NCBI RefSeq assembly: GCF_003664125.1
Contig: NZ_RCCP01000003.1
Span: 340,649-404,648 of the forward strand
Length of the DNA: 64,000 bases
From: Planococcus citreus
GTDB lineage: Bacteria > Bacillota > Bacilli > Bacillales_A > Planococcaceae
Direction: 5' to 3'
Positions 42,553-50,976 of the stretch are shown piece after piece. The stretch's first letter is position 1. Every line of letters starts with the position of its first letter. The translations under genes were made by a program, and so were the position numbers. The notes under the pieces are model-generated. The model was not told the origin of the DNA. It was given only the letters and a program-made list of their open reading frames with translations, and made no database searches.

Positions 42553-44256
42553 ATGCAACTGACCGTGCAAGATGTCTTGGATTATGAATTGTTGGAAGGG
42601 GCGGTCGTCCGTACAGCCAAAGAATATGCACATTCGCAGCCTGTGCACTGGGTGTCGGTCATGGAAATGCCGGTGGAGAATTTCGTACGCCGCAATGAGC
42701 TGGTATTGACGACTGCGATGGGATGTAAAAATGAGTTGGAGACATTTCGCGGATTTGTCCAGGACATCATCGATTCTGGGGCAGCCGCCCTCATGATCGC
42801 GATGGGGCGGCACGTTTTTGAAATTCCCAAAGAGATTGCAGAAATGGCCGAAGAGCAGGCATTCCTGCTCATTGAACTGCCGTGGGAGCTGCGCTTCTCA
42901 ACGGTCATCGAAGAAGTGATGATCGATTTAAACGATCTGCACCGTCAAGAGCGGCAACGTTCGGAACAAGTGCAGCAGGATTTATTGAAATTGATTCTGG
43001 CGGATGCGGAATTGGAGAAAATCGCTGCCTATATCCGCCGCGAGCTCGACAGTGCGCTGCTCATTACGGATGCATACGGGGCAGTGCAAGCAGCTGCCGG
43101 TTTTTCGCGCACCAAACTGGAAGCGTGGGAACAGCAGGTCGGCAAAGGGGTTTTCCCGATTCGCCAGGAAACTCCAAAAGGAAACCGCGACCCGATGATC
43201 CAGAAATTCCGCAGCGGAGAAATGGGCGGGCGAAAAATCGTCCAAGTACCGGTGCTTCAAGTATCTGAGGAAGCTCAGGGCTATATATTCGTCGAACTGC
43301 CGGAAAATGCAGGGGATGGGCGTCTCGATGTCTTTTCGGTTCATGTGCTGGAACATGCCGCAACGACGATTTCCTTATGGCGTTCTAGGCAAAACGCAGT
43401 GGAAGAGACAAAAGCGGCACTTCGGATGGATTTCGTCCGCGAGTTGGCAAATGGGGAGTTTACGACCAAAGAGCAGGCGGCTTCCCGGGCGCGTGCACTC
43501 GGCTATGACCTGGAGCTTCCATACATTGGCCTGGCCGGAAGCCCGGAGAATTTCCGTGAATTATTCGAACGCCGAGAACCCGACCGCAGTTCGTATACAG
43601 AGTGGTCGAAAAGCATGGTTGCCTATATTGAAGAAGAAATCCACTACGCAGCGCATGCTATGAAACGTACACTGATGACAGGTTATGCCGACGGATATTT
43701 GATCATCTTCCTGGAAAAGCCGCTTGAAAGCGGGCAGGAAAACCAAATCAATTTCCTCGATTTGATCGAACGGCGGCTAGGGAATTTATTGCCGGAAGTC
43801 GTTTTGTCTTGGGGCATAGGCGATCATGCGGAAGGATTCAAAGGGTTCAGCAGCAGTTTCCAGCATGCGAAAGCGGCACTTGAGATCGGTCGCATGAAAA
43901 AAGGGCCGGGACATCGCATGGATTACCGCGATACCCGTGCGGATCGCCTGCTCTTGCAATTGGCAAAAACCGAAGGGATGAAAGACATCATCCTGTCGAC
44001 GATCCAGCCGCTCGTCGAGTATGACCAGCAGCGGCAAATGGACCTGATCGGCACTTTCTCAGCCTATAACCATTACCAGGGAAATGTCAGCCAAACGGCG
44101 CGCGCCTTGAATTTACACAGGCAATCGCTACTCTACCGTTTGCGTAAAATCGAGTCATTGACCGGATTGTCGCTTGTCGATCCAGACGATTTGTTTCTAT
44201 TGGAATTATGCGTCCGCACCTATCGCATCCGGGCCACTGAACCGAATGATGCTTGA
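42553..44256 (+). CDS. PucR family transcriptional regulator
   Basis: 567 residues. N-terminal PucR domain (about 5-125: LTVQDVLDYELLEGAVV... VLTTAMG), a central GGDEF-like/GAF-like region, and a C-terminal HTH of the PucR type (about 500-560: YNHYQGNVSQTARALNLHRQSLLYRLRKIES). Such proteins activate purine or other nitrogen-compound catabolism. Here it stands just before a five-gene catabolic operon on the same strand, separated by a terminator, and is the likely regulator of that operon. GCGGAGGGG precedes the ATG. Confidence 0.9.
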   Translation: MQLTVQDVLDYELLEGAVVRTAKEYAHSQPVHWVSVMEMPVENFVRRNELVLTTAMGCKNELETFRGFVQDIIDSGAAALMIAMGRHVFEIPKEIAEMAEEQAFLLIELPWELRFSTVIEEVMIDLNDLHRQERQRSEQVQQDLLKLILADAELEKIAAYIRRELDSALLITDAYGAVQAAAGFSRTKLEAWEQQVGKGVFPIRQETPKGNRDPMIQKFRSGEMGGRKIVQVPVLQVSEEAQGYIFVELPENAGDGRLDVFSVHVLEHAATTISLWRSRQNAVEETKAALRMDFVRELANGEFTTKEQAASRARALGYDLELPYIGLAGSPENFRELFERREPDRSSYTEWSKSMVAYIEEEIHYAAHAMKRTLMTGYADGYLIIFLEKPLESGQENQINFLDLIERRLGNLLPEVVLSWGIGDHAEGFKGFSSSFQHAKAALEIGRMKKGPGHRMDYRDTRADRLLLQLAKTEGMKDIILSTIQPLVEYDQQRQMDLIGTFSAYNHYQGNVSQTARALNLHRQSLLYRLRKIESLTGLSLVDPDDLFLLELCVRTYRIRATEPNDA

Positions 44257-44259
44257 ATG

Positions 44260-44289
44260 AAAGCCTTCTAAGTCAAGAAGGCTTTTTTG
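44260..44289 (+). terminator. Terminator after PucR gene
   Basis: AAAGCCTTCT, six-base loop, AGAAGGCTTTTTT. Confidence 0.88.
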
Positions 44290-44433
44290 TGTGGAAAAAT
44301 TGACTAAAGCGCTGCACGCATTTTCATACACTATGACGGATGAATTAAAAGAAGCCTGGCAGGTATACTGAGCACAAGAATAAAAGATTGACTATTCCGA
44401 CTTTTAAATCGTGAACTAAGGAGGGGATTCCCC

Positions 44434-45630
44434 ATGTCGTTTGGAACTGCAGAGTATCAGGGGCGTATCAGAAAAACGAAACAGCGGATGGCAGACAAAG
44501 GCATTGAAGTGCTGCTCATCACCGATCCTGCCAATATGAATTATTTATCTGGATATGATGCCTGGTCATTCTATGTACACCAGATGCTCATTGTCATTGA
44601 AGACGAAGATCAGCCAATATGGGTTGGCCGCATTATGGATGCAAATGGAGCGAAGATCACTACTTGGCTTTATCACGACAACATCATTGCTTATCCGGAA
44701 ATCTATGTCCAAACGGAATTGCGCCACCCGATGGATTTCGTAGCGGAGATATTGACGCAAATCGGCCAGGACCGGCGTTCGATCGGTGTTGAAATGGATA
44801 GTTATTACTTTACCGCGAAATGTTTCGCCAGCCTGCAAAAAGGGCTGCCGAATGCCCGTTTTCACGATGCCACCTCCTTGGTCAATTGGGTAAGGTTAGT
44901 GAAATCCGATACTGAAATCGCTTACATGAAACGTGCGGCACGTTTTTCAGAAAAGGCGATGGCAGCAGGCATGGAAATGATTGGGGAAGGTGTCCGTGAA
45001 TGCGACGTCGCGGCGAGGATACTTGAAGTGCAAGTGAGCGGCACGAAAGAACACGGCGGTGATTATCCATCGATCATGCCGCTTTTGCCGACGGGTGAAC
45101 GGACGGCAGCTCCCCACCTCACGTGGACCGACAAGCGCTACAAACAAGGAGAATCGGTCACGCTAGAATTGTCGGGCTGTTATAAACGTTATCATTCGCC
45201 GCTGGCACGCACCGTGTTTATCGGGACGCCTGATGCAGAGCTTCAGCATCTTGCGGATGTGACGACAGAAGGCATCAACGAATGCCTGGCGATGATCAAG
45301 CCGGGCATATACTTGGAAGAAATCTGTGCCACTTGGACAAAAACAATCGCCCGTTACGGTTTTGAAAAAGAAGCACGCATCGGCTATCCGGTGGGCTTGA
45401 ATTACCCGCCCGACTGGGGCGAGCATACCGCAAGCATCCGGATGGGCGACCGCACGATACTTGAGCCGAACATGGCCTTCCATATGATTCCGGCGATGTG
45501 GTTCGATGATTCGGGATTTGAGGTGAGCGAAACCTTCCGCGTGACGGAAACCGGCTGTGAAACGCTGGCGAATATGCCGAGAGGCTTGTTCACGAAAGGG
45601 CATTTGATCGGCTATCAAGGCGGCGCCTGA
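44434..45630 (+). CDS. doeA: Ectoine hydrolase-like M24 peptidase
   Basis: 398 residues with the creatinase/aminopeptidase fold. The N-terminal half (LLITDPANMNYLSGYDAWSF, DNIIAYPEIYVQ) and C-terminal half (IMPLLPTGERTAAPHLTW, LSGCYKRYHSPLARTVF, GYPVGLNYPPDWGEHT) closely follow my memory of Halomonas DoeA, which opens the ectoine ring to N-acetyl-2,4-diaminobutyrate. As in DoeA the metal ligands of true M24 peptidases are altered (SGCYKRYHSP in place of the Asp pair). AAGGAGGGG precedes the ATG. First gene of the operon; the strongest clue that the cluster degrades ectoine. Confidence 0.75.
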   Translation: MSFGTAEYQGRIRKTKQRMADKGIEVLLITDPANMNYLSGYDAWSFYVHQMLIVIEDEDQPIWVGRIMDANGAKITTWLYHDNIIAYPEIYVQTELRHPMDFVAEILTQIGQDRRSIGVEMDSYYFTAKCFASLQKGLPNARFHDATSLVNWVRLVKSDTEIAYMKRAARFSEKAMAAGMEMIGEGVRECDVAARILEVQVSGTKEHGGDYPSIMPLLPTGERTAAPHLTWTDKRYKQGESVTLELSGCYKRYHSPLARTVFIGTPDAELQHLADVTTEGINECLAMIKPGIYLEEICATWTKTIARYGFEKEARIGYPVGLNYPPDWGEHTASIRMGDRTILEPNMAFHMIPAMWFDDSGFEVSETFRVTETGCETLANMPRGLFTKGHLIGYQGGA

Positions 45631-45690
45631 TTGATTGAAATAAAAAACCAACATTGCCTAGAAGGCATTCAAAAATTGAGGAGTGAGTTC

Positions 45691-46890
45691 ATGACAAACA
45701 AAAAAATTCATCAATCCACACAAGCAGTCTGGGGCGGAGAAAAAGATTATTTGGCACACGGGGCATCGCAAGTGCCGGTCGTCTTGAGCGTCGCCTATAC
45801 GTATGACGATATGGACGATTGGTACGACGTTGCGATCGGCAAGAAAAAAGGCCATATTTATGGGCGCAATACGAACCCGACCGTTCAGGCTTTCGAAGAC
45901 AAAGTGAAATTGCTCGAAGGCGCTGAAGCAGCGACGAGCTTTTCGACCGGTATGGCGGCCATCAGCAATACGCTTGCGACTTTCCTCGTGCCTGGCGACC
46001 GCATCGTCTCGATCAAAGATACTTACGGCGGCACGAATAAAATTTTCACGGAATTCCTGCCACGCCAGCAAATCGATGTTGCACTCGTCGATACCGGTGA
46101 TCATGAGGCAATTGAAGCGGAACTCAAAAAGGGCTGCAAGATCCTCTATTTGGAAACGCCGACCAACCCGACTGTCAAAATCACGGACATTGCACGCATG
46201 GCAAAAGCAGGTCATGAAGTAGGGGCGCTGGTCATTATCGACAACACATTCGGCACACCGATTAACCAGAATCCGCTTGAAGATGGCGTCGATCTCGTTC
46301 TCCACAGCGCGACCAAATTCCTCGGGGGGCATGCGGATGCACTCGGCGGTGTACTGGTCGGATCGCATGAACTAGTCGAACAGGTTTATCATTACCGCGA
46401 AATCAACGGCGCGACGATGGACCCGATGGCCGCTTACCTGCTACTGCGCGGCATGAAGACTTTGCATTTGCGCATCCGCGAACAAAGCAAGAACGCCATG
46501 GCGCTCGCCAAATACTTGCAGACGAAAGACATCGTCGAAGACGTCTTTTATCCAGGGCTCGAAACGCATCCGAACCATGATATCGCCAAACGCCAAATGA
46601 AAGGCTTCGGCGGCATGCTGAGCTTTTCCGTAAAAGGAGGCGTCGACACTGTGCGTGATTTGCTGCCGAAACTCCAATATGCGAATCGTGCCGCAAATCT
46701 CGGGGCGGTCGAGACGACTGTCGGCCCGGCGCGTACGACAAGCCATGTGGAATGCACACCGGAAGAACGCGCCGCTATGGGCATCCCAGAAGGTTTGATC
46801 CGCGTTTCTTGCGGCATCGAGGAAATCGAAGACATCATCAACGATTTTGAGCAGGCATTCCAGCACGTCGAAACGGTGATGAACGTCTAA
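45691..46890 (+). CDS. Cys/Met metabolism PLP enzyme (cystathionine gamma-synthase/lyase family)
   Basis: About 399 residues, fold-type I PLP enzyme. YGRNTNPTVQAFEDKV near residue 56 (Tyr and Arg for PLP phosphate), SFSTGMAAISNTL near 85, DNTFGTP near 185, and the PLP lysine in HSATKFLGGHADALGG (about Lys210). The family catalyses gamma-replacement or gamma-elimination on homoserine esters, cystathionine or methionine. ATG 45691 follows TTGAGGAGTGAG. In an ectoine operon its substrate is unclear: gamma-elimination on diaminobutyrate or a homoserine derivative would give 2-oxobutyrate. That is inference. Confidence 0.8.
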   Translation: MTNKKIHQSTQAVWGGEKDYLAHGASQVPVVLSVAYTYDDMDDWYDVAIGKKKGHIYGRNTNPTVQAFEDKVKLLEGAEAATSFSTGMAAISNTLATFLVPGDRIVSIKDTYGGTNKIFTEFLPRQQIDVALVDTGDHEAIEAELKKGCKILYLETPTNPTVKITDIARMAKAGHEVGALVIIDNTFGTPINQNPLEDGVDLVLHSATKFLGGHADALGGVLVGSHELVEQVYHYREINGATMDPMAAYLLLRGMKTLHLRIREQSKNAMALAKYLQTKDIVEDVFYPGLETHPNHDIAKRQMKGFGGMLSFSVKGGVDTVRDLLPKLQYANRAANLGAVETTVGPARTTSHVECTPEERAAMGIPEGLIRVSCGIEEIEDIINDFEQAFQHVETVMNV

Positions 46891-46910
46891 TCGGAAAGCC
46901 GGGTGTAAAC

Positions 46911-48104
46911 ATGGAGAACAAAGATGAACTCCTGACAAAAGCGGAAAAAATGAGCAGCCGACTCAGTGAATGGCGGCGGAAGCTGCATCAATTCCCGGAA
47001 CTGAGCTTCCAGGAATTCGAGACGGCGGATTTTATCGCATCTGTTTTGGCGACTATCGATGGCATTACCGTCGAACGGGGGATCGGCTTTGAGACGAGCG
47101 TAATCGCAACCCTCGGAAAAGGCGAGGGCCCGGTAATAGCACTGCGTGCGGATATCGATGCTTTACCGATCGACGAAGCGAATACATGCGATTACCGGTC
47201 GAAAACTACAGGAATCATGCACGCCTGCGGGCACGATGCGCATGCCGCCATCCTGCTCGGCACCGCTTCGCTTCTCGCGGACTACTTTCAGGACAAGCCA
47301 TTGGGCGGAATAGTCAAGTTCATTTTCCAGCCGGCAGAAGAAATGATTGACGACGAATCCATGTCAGGCTCACCGTATCTGTTGCAAGCGGGCGCTTACG
47401 ACGAAGTGGAGCTGGCGATTGCTCTTCACATGTGCCCATGGCTACCAGTCGGTGCAGTACAAATGCATGACGGCATCAGCATGGCGAACGTCGATGTGTT
47501 TCATGGGTCGATTCATGGAACCGGCGGGCATGGTGCCTATCCAGAACTCGGCAGCGACCCGACTTGGATGCTCGGCCTCGTTTTACAGGCGCTGCATGGC
47601 ATCGTGCCGCGGAAAGTATCCGCACTCGAACCCGCAGTCGTCAGTGTCGGAAAAATCCATGCAGGAACTGCCAGCAATATCATCCCGCACGAAGTTCAAG
47701 TGGAAGGAACTGTGCGAAGCTATTCAGCCGGCACGCGTGATCTGCTCGAAATGGAAATCCGCGATGCATTCGCACTCGCGAAACATCTGGACGGCGATTA
47801 TTCCTTCCATTACCAGCGGGGAGAGCCTGCGTTAATCAATGATCGGCATGTGAATGAACAGATCACAAAAGCTATCCAAAAAACGGATCCATCTATAAAG
47901 TTCATTCATCAGGCGTTCGGCATGGGAGGCGAAGACTTCGCTTATGTCACGCAGCAGTTGCCGGGGGCAATGTTTTTCCTCGGCTGTTCGCTGGATGACG
48001 GAATCGAGCGGGATTTGCATACGCCGTATTTCGATATCGATGAACGCAGTTTGCCGCTTGGCGCTGCCATTTTAGCGAACGCGGCAATCGAGTTTTTCAC
48101 TTGA
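46911..48104 (+). CDS. M20 family amidohydrolase, possible N-acetyl-diaminobutyrate deacetylase
   Basis: 397 residues, zinc-dependent aminoacylase-type enzyme (AmhX/HipO group). Metal motifs MHACGHDAHAA (near residue 100), FQPAEE (Glu pair near residue 142), LHMCPW and the C-terminal GGEDFAYV. A small dimerisation domain with GTGGHGAYP lies at about 195. In Halomonas the second step of ectoine breakdown, deacetylation of N-acetyl-2,4-diaminobutyrate, uses the unrelated DoeB (AstE/AspA family). An M20 enzyme may fill that role here. Starts 20 bp after the PLP gene. Confidence 0.82.
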   Translation: MENKDELLTKAEKMSSRLSEWRRKLHQFPELSFQEFETADFIASVLATIDGITVERGIGFETSVIATLGKGEGPVIALRADIDALPIDEANTCDYRSKTTGIMHACGHDAHAAILLGTASLLADYFQDKPLGGIVKFIFQPAEEMIDDESMSGSPYLLQAGAYDEVELAIALHMCPWLPVGAVQMHDGISMANVDVFHGSIHGTGGHGAYPELGSDPTWMLGLVLQALHGIVPRKVSALEPAVVSVGKIHAGTASNIIPHEVQVEGTVRSYSAGTRDLLEMEIRDAFALAKHLDGDYSFHYQRGEPALINDRHVNEQITKAIQKTDPSIKFIHQAFGMGGEDFAYVTQQLPGAMFFLGCSLDDGIERDLHTPYFDIDERSLPLGAAILANAAIEFFT

Positions 48105-48135
48105 ACGGGCGAGCAAGGAGAACAGGAGGGAAAGC

Positions 48136-49188
48136 ATGACACATAAACTGGCATTTATCGGGTTCGGCGTCGTCGGCCAAGGGCTCGCGGAAATCCTGCA
48201 CAATAAACGGCAAAGCCTGCGGGACCGAGAAGGCTTTGAAGCGAAAGTCGTCGCGATATCCGATTTCAAGAAAGGCTCGTTATACCATCCGGACGGGCTC
48301 GATCTCGAAACGGTCTTGGACGTTGTACAAAAGACCGGAAGTTTGGAAAGCTATCCGAAAACAGAAGGGCTCGTCACAGGGTGGAACAGCCTGGAGACAA
48401 TCCGGCAATCGAATGCCGACACCGTAGTGGAAGTATCCTATACCGACGTGAAAACCGGCCAGCCGGCAATCGACCATTGCCGCGCAGCTTTCCAAAGCGG
48501 CAAGAATGTCGTCATGACCAATAAAGGGCCGGTTGCGCTCGCTTACCAGGAACTATCATCTTTGGCAAATAAGCATAACGTCTCCTGGGGCTTTGAAGGT
48601 ACGGTCATGAGTGGGACGCCTGCCCTGCGGATGCCTAAACTGGCGCTTGCCGGAAATGACATCACGGAGATTCGCGGGATCTTGAACGGCACGACCAATT
48701 TCATGCTCATGCGAATGGACGAAGGTGAAAGCTATGAATCTGCGCTCAAGGAAGCACAAAAGCTTGGCTATGCTGAAGCGGATCCGACGAGTGATGTCGA
48801 AGGACTCGATGCGCGCTATAAAATCGTCATCCTCACACAGCATGTCATGGGCATGCCTTTATCAGTCGAAGACGTTGAATGCACGGGCATTTCGCAAATG
48901 ACCCCGGAACTGATCGAACAAGCACGCACGGAAGGGAAACGCTGGAAGCTGGTAGCCACAGCCAAAAAAGAAAACGGGGTGGTTTCAGCTAAAGTGGCAG
49001 CGGAAAAAGTGCCGCTGGATGACCCGCTCGCTTCCGTTTCAGGAGCGCTCAATGCCATCACTTATGAAACCGACCTATTGGGACCTGTCACCTTGAGCGG
49101 CGCAGGAGCCGGTAAAACGGAAACCGGCTTTTCCTTGCTCATCGACTTATTGACGATCGCAAAGGCAAGAGAAGCGGTACGGTCATGA
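48136..49188 (+). CDS. Homoserine dehydrogenase-like protein
   Basis: 350 residues. NAD(P) motif GFGVVGQGLAE near residue 9, ANKGPVA-like TNKGPVALAY with the catalytic Lys near 129, GTVMSGTPAL, ILNGTTNFMLMRM and EADPTSDVEGLDARYKIVIL. The C-terminal ACT regulatory domain of biosynthetic enzymes is absent, so it is not threonine-inhibited in the usual way, fitting a catabolic job: reducing aspartate semialdehyde to homoserine, or the reverse. CAGGAGGG precedes the ATG. Confidence 0.85.
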   Translation: MTHKLAFIGFGVVGQGLAEILHNKRQSLRDREGFEAKVVAISDFKKGSLYHPDGLDLETVLDVVQKTGSLESYPKTEGLVTGWNSLETIRQSNADTVVEVSYTDVKTGQPAIDHCRAAFQSGKNVVMTNKGPVALAYQELSSLANKHNVSWGFEGTVMSGTPALRMPKLALAGNDITEIRGILNGTTNFMLMRMDEGESYESALKEAQKLGYAEADPTSDVEGLDARYKIVILTQHVMGMPLSVEDVECTGISQMTPELIEQARTEGKRWKLVATAKKENGVVSAKVAAEKVPLDDPLASVSGALNAITYETDLLGPVTLSGAGAGKTETGFSLLIDLLTIAKAREAVRS

Positions 49189-49203
49189 AAGGAGGAGGAA
49201 TAG

Positions 49204-50640
49204 ATGGCGACACATGTTGAAGGCCGGAAAATGTTTCTGGCAGGTGAATGGATAGACGGAAAACAATGGATCGACGTCACCGACCCTCAGGATGGATCTC
49301 TTGTCGACCGGGTACCCGCCGCAACGAAAGAAGATATGGAGACGTGCATTGAGGCAGCTAAATCAGGCGCACAAGTTGCTGCACGGATGCCGGTCGTTGA
49401 ACGCATGCAAATTATCGGAAAAGCAGCGGATTATATCGAAACGAACGCAGAACACTATGCGCGCACCATCTCTAAAGAAAGCAGCAAAACCATTCGAGAA
49501 GCACGGAAAGAAGTGGGACGGGCAGTTGAAACTTTGCGCTTGAGCGCAGAAGAAGCGCGGCGCATTACCGGTGAAACGATTCCGTTCGACCAATCACCTG
49601 GCGGAATCGGCAAAGTCGGCTATTATCGGCGCTTTCCACTCGGCATCATCGGGGCAATCACGCCGTTCAACGATCCACTGAATCTGGTGGCGCATAAAGT
49701 CGGCCCGGCCATTGCATCGGGCAATGCCATTATCGTTAAGCCGGCAACTGTCACGCCCCTTAGCGCGCTGTTATTGGCGCAAGCCTTTTCACACGCGGGA
49801 TTGCCGGAAAAAATACTTTCCGTTATCACCGGAAGAGGCGGGGAAATAGGGGATGTCTTAGTCGAACACCCTGCTGTCCGGATGATCAGCTTTACCGGAG
49901 GCGTCGAGACCGGGCTTGCGATCACCAAAAAAGCAGGGCTGAAAAAAGTGGGTATGGAACTCGGATCGAATTCGCCGGTCATCGTCTTGCAAGACGCCGA
50001 TTTGGAAGACGCGGTGGCATCATCTGTATCGGGCGCATTTTGGGCAGCCGGGCAAAACTGCCTCGGCGTACAGCGGGTCTATATCGAAGATCCTGTATTC
50101 GATCTGTTTAAAGAACGATTCGTCGAGCAAACGGAACGCTATATCGTCGGCGATAAACAATCTGAAATGACGGATATGGGTCCGTTGATCACGAAAAAAG
50201 AAGCGAAGCGCGTCGAAGGGTTGGTCCAGGAAGCACTGGATAAAGGTGCTACGCTCGAGACGGGTGGCGAGCGTGACGGCGCATTTTACTCGCCGACGGT
50301 ACTCACCGATGTGCCTGCAGATTGCACGCTCGCAGCAGAAGAAATCTTCGGCCCGGTCGTATTGCTCTATCGAGTGGCTGGTTTGGATGAAGCGATCGAA
50401 CGGGCAAATGCCGTCGATTATGGGCTGCAGGCCGGAATCTTTACGAAAAATCTCGACCATGCCCACCGTGCGATCGAAGAACTCGAAGTGGGTGGTGTCA
50501 TGATCAATGACAGCAGCGATTTCCGGATCGATGCCATGCCGTTCGGCGGCGTTAAGCAATCGGGGCTCGGCAGGGAAGGCGTCAAATTTGCCATCCAGGA
50601 AATGACTGACACGAAAGTGGTCTGCTTTAAATTGGGATAG
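49204..50640 (+). CDS. NAD(P)-dependent aldehyde dehydrogenase, possible aspartate-semialdehyde oxidase
   Basis: 478 residues with the full aldehyde dehydrogenase signature: GAITPFNDPLNLVAHKVGPA and KPATVTP near 150-180, MELGSNSP with general base Glu (about 240), catalytic Cys in GQNCLG (about 280), EEIFGPV near 378 and PFGGVKQSGLGREG at the end. DoeC, which oxidises aspartate semialdehyde to aspartate in ectoine catabolism, is of this superfamily, and position as last gene supports that role. AAAGGAGGAGG precedes the ATG at 15 bp from the upstream stop. Confidence 0.85.
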   Translation: MATHVEGRKMFLAGEWIDGKQWIDVTDPQDGSLVDRVPAATKEDMETCIEAAKSGAQVAARMPVVERMQIIGKAADYIETNAEHYARTISKESSKTIREARKEVGRAVETLRLSAEEARRITGETIPFDQSPGGIGKVGYYRRFPLGIIGAITPFNDPLNLVAHKVGPAIASGNAIIVKPATVTPLSALLLAQAFSHAGLPEKILSVITGRGGEIGDVLVEHPAVRMISFTGGVETGLAITKKAGLKKVGMELGSNSPVIVLQDADLEDAVASSVSGAFWAAGQNCLGVQRVYIEDPVFDLFKERFVEQTERYIVGDKQSEMTDMGPLITKKEAKRVEGLVQEALDKGATLETGGERDGAFYSPTVLTDVPADCTLAAEEIFGPVVLLYRVAGLDEAIERANAVDYGLQAGIFTKNLDHAHRAIEELEVGGVMINDSSDFRIDAMPFGGVKQSGLGREGVKFAIQEMTDTKVVCFKLG

Positions 50641-50650
50641 CTGAAGCACG

Positions 50651-50683
50651 AAGCGCATAGCCGGCAAGCTATGTGCTTTTTCA
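50651..50683 (+). terminator. Terminator after the ectoine-type operon
   Basis: AAGCGCATAGC / GCTATGTGCTT with CGGCAA loop, T5. Confidence 0.83.
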
Positions 50684-50823
50684 TTGTTATAGCGCACTAT
50701 GTAAATTTAGACATCGAATTAATCAATAATGGGCAGAAAAGCTTTTATACCATATGAAAGCGGATACATATATAATATCTGTGACAAATTGTGAAATATT
50801 ATTATTAATTATCGTTTTATTCG

Positions 50824-50851
50824 TTGAATTCTGAAAAATGTCCTCTATAAT
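50824..50851 (+). promoter_or_regulatory. ilvD promoter, possible CodY site
   Basis: TTGAAT, 16 bp, TATAAT. The core TTCTGAAAA across the -35/spacer matches the centre of the CodY box (AATTTTCWGAAAATT, about 10 of 15), and ilv genes are classic CodY targets. The 125-base leader that follows holds a short hairpin (AGGAA...TTCCT) but no T-box motif. The rest of 50684-50976 is AT-rich and shows nothing else. Confidence 0.55.
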
Positions 50852-50976
50852 AAAGAGAAACTCAAATCAGCCAGGAAATCACTTCCTCGCTGCTAGCTAG
50901 TTGATCTAAGGGGCCGTTAATAGGTACCCTGTGAATCCGCAGAGCAGATACATAGAAAAGAAAGGATAGGATACTT

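Noticed and set aside
44305..44325. cre-like AAAGCGCTGCA before the ectoine-type operon
   Set aside because: Fails several fixed cre positions.
50852..50976. Possible T-box riboswitch before ilvD
   Set aside because: The leader is too short and lacks the T-box antiterminator sequence and Stem I motifs; a promoter with CodY-like box explains regulation more simply.
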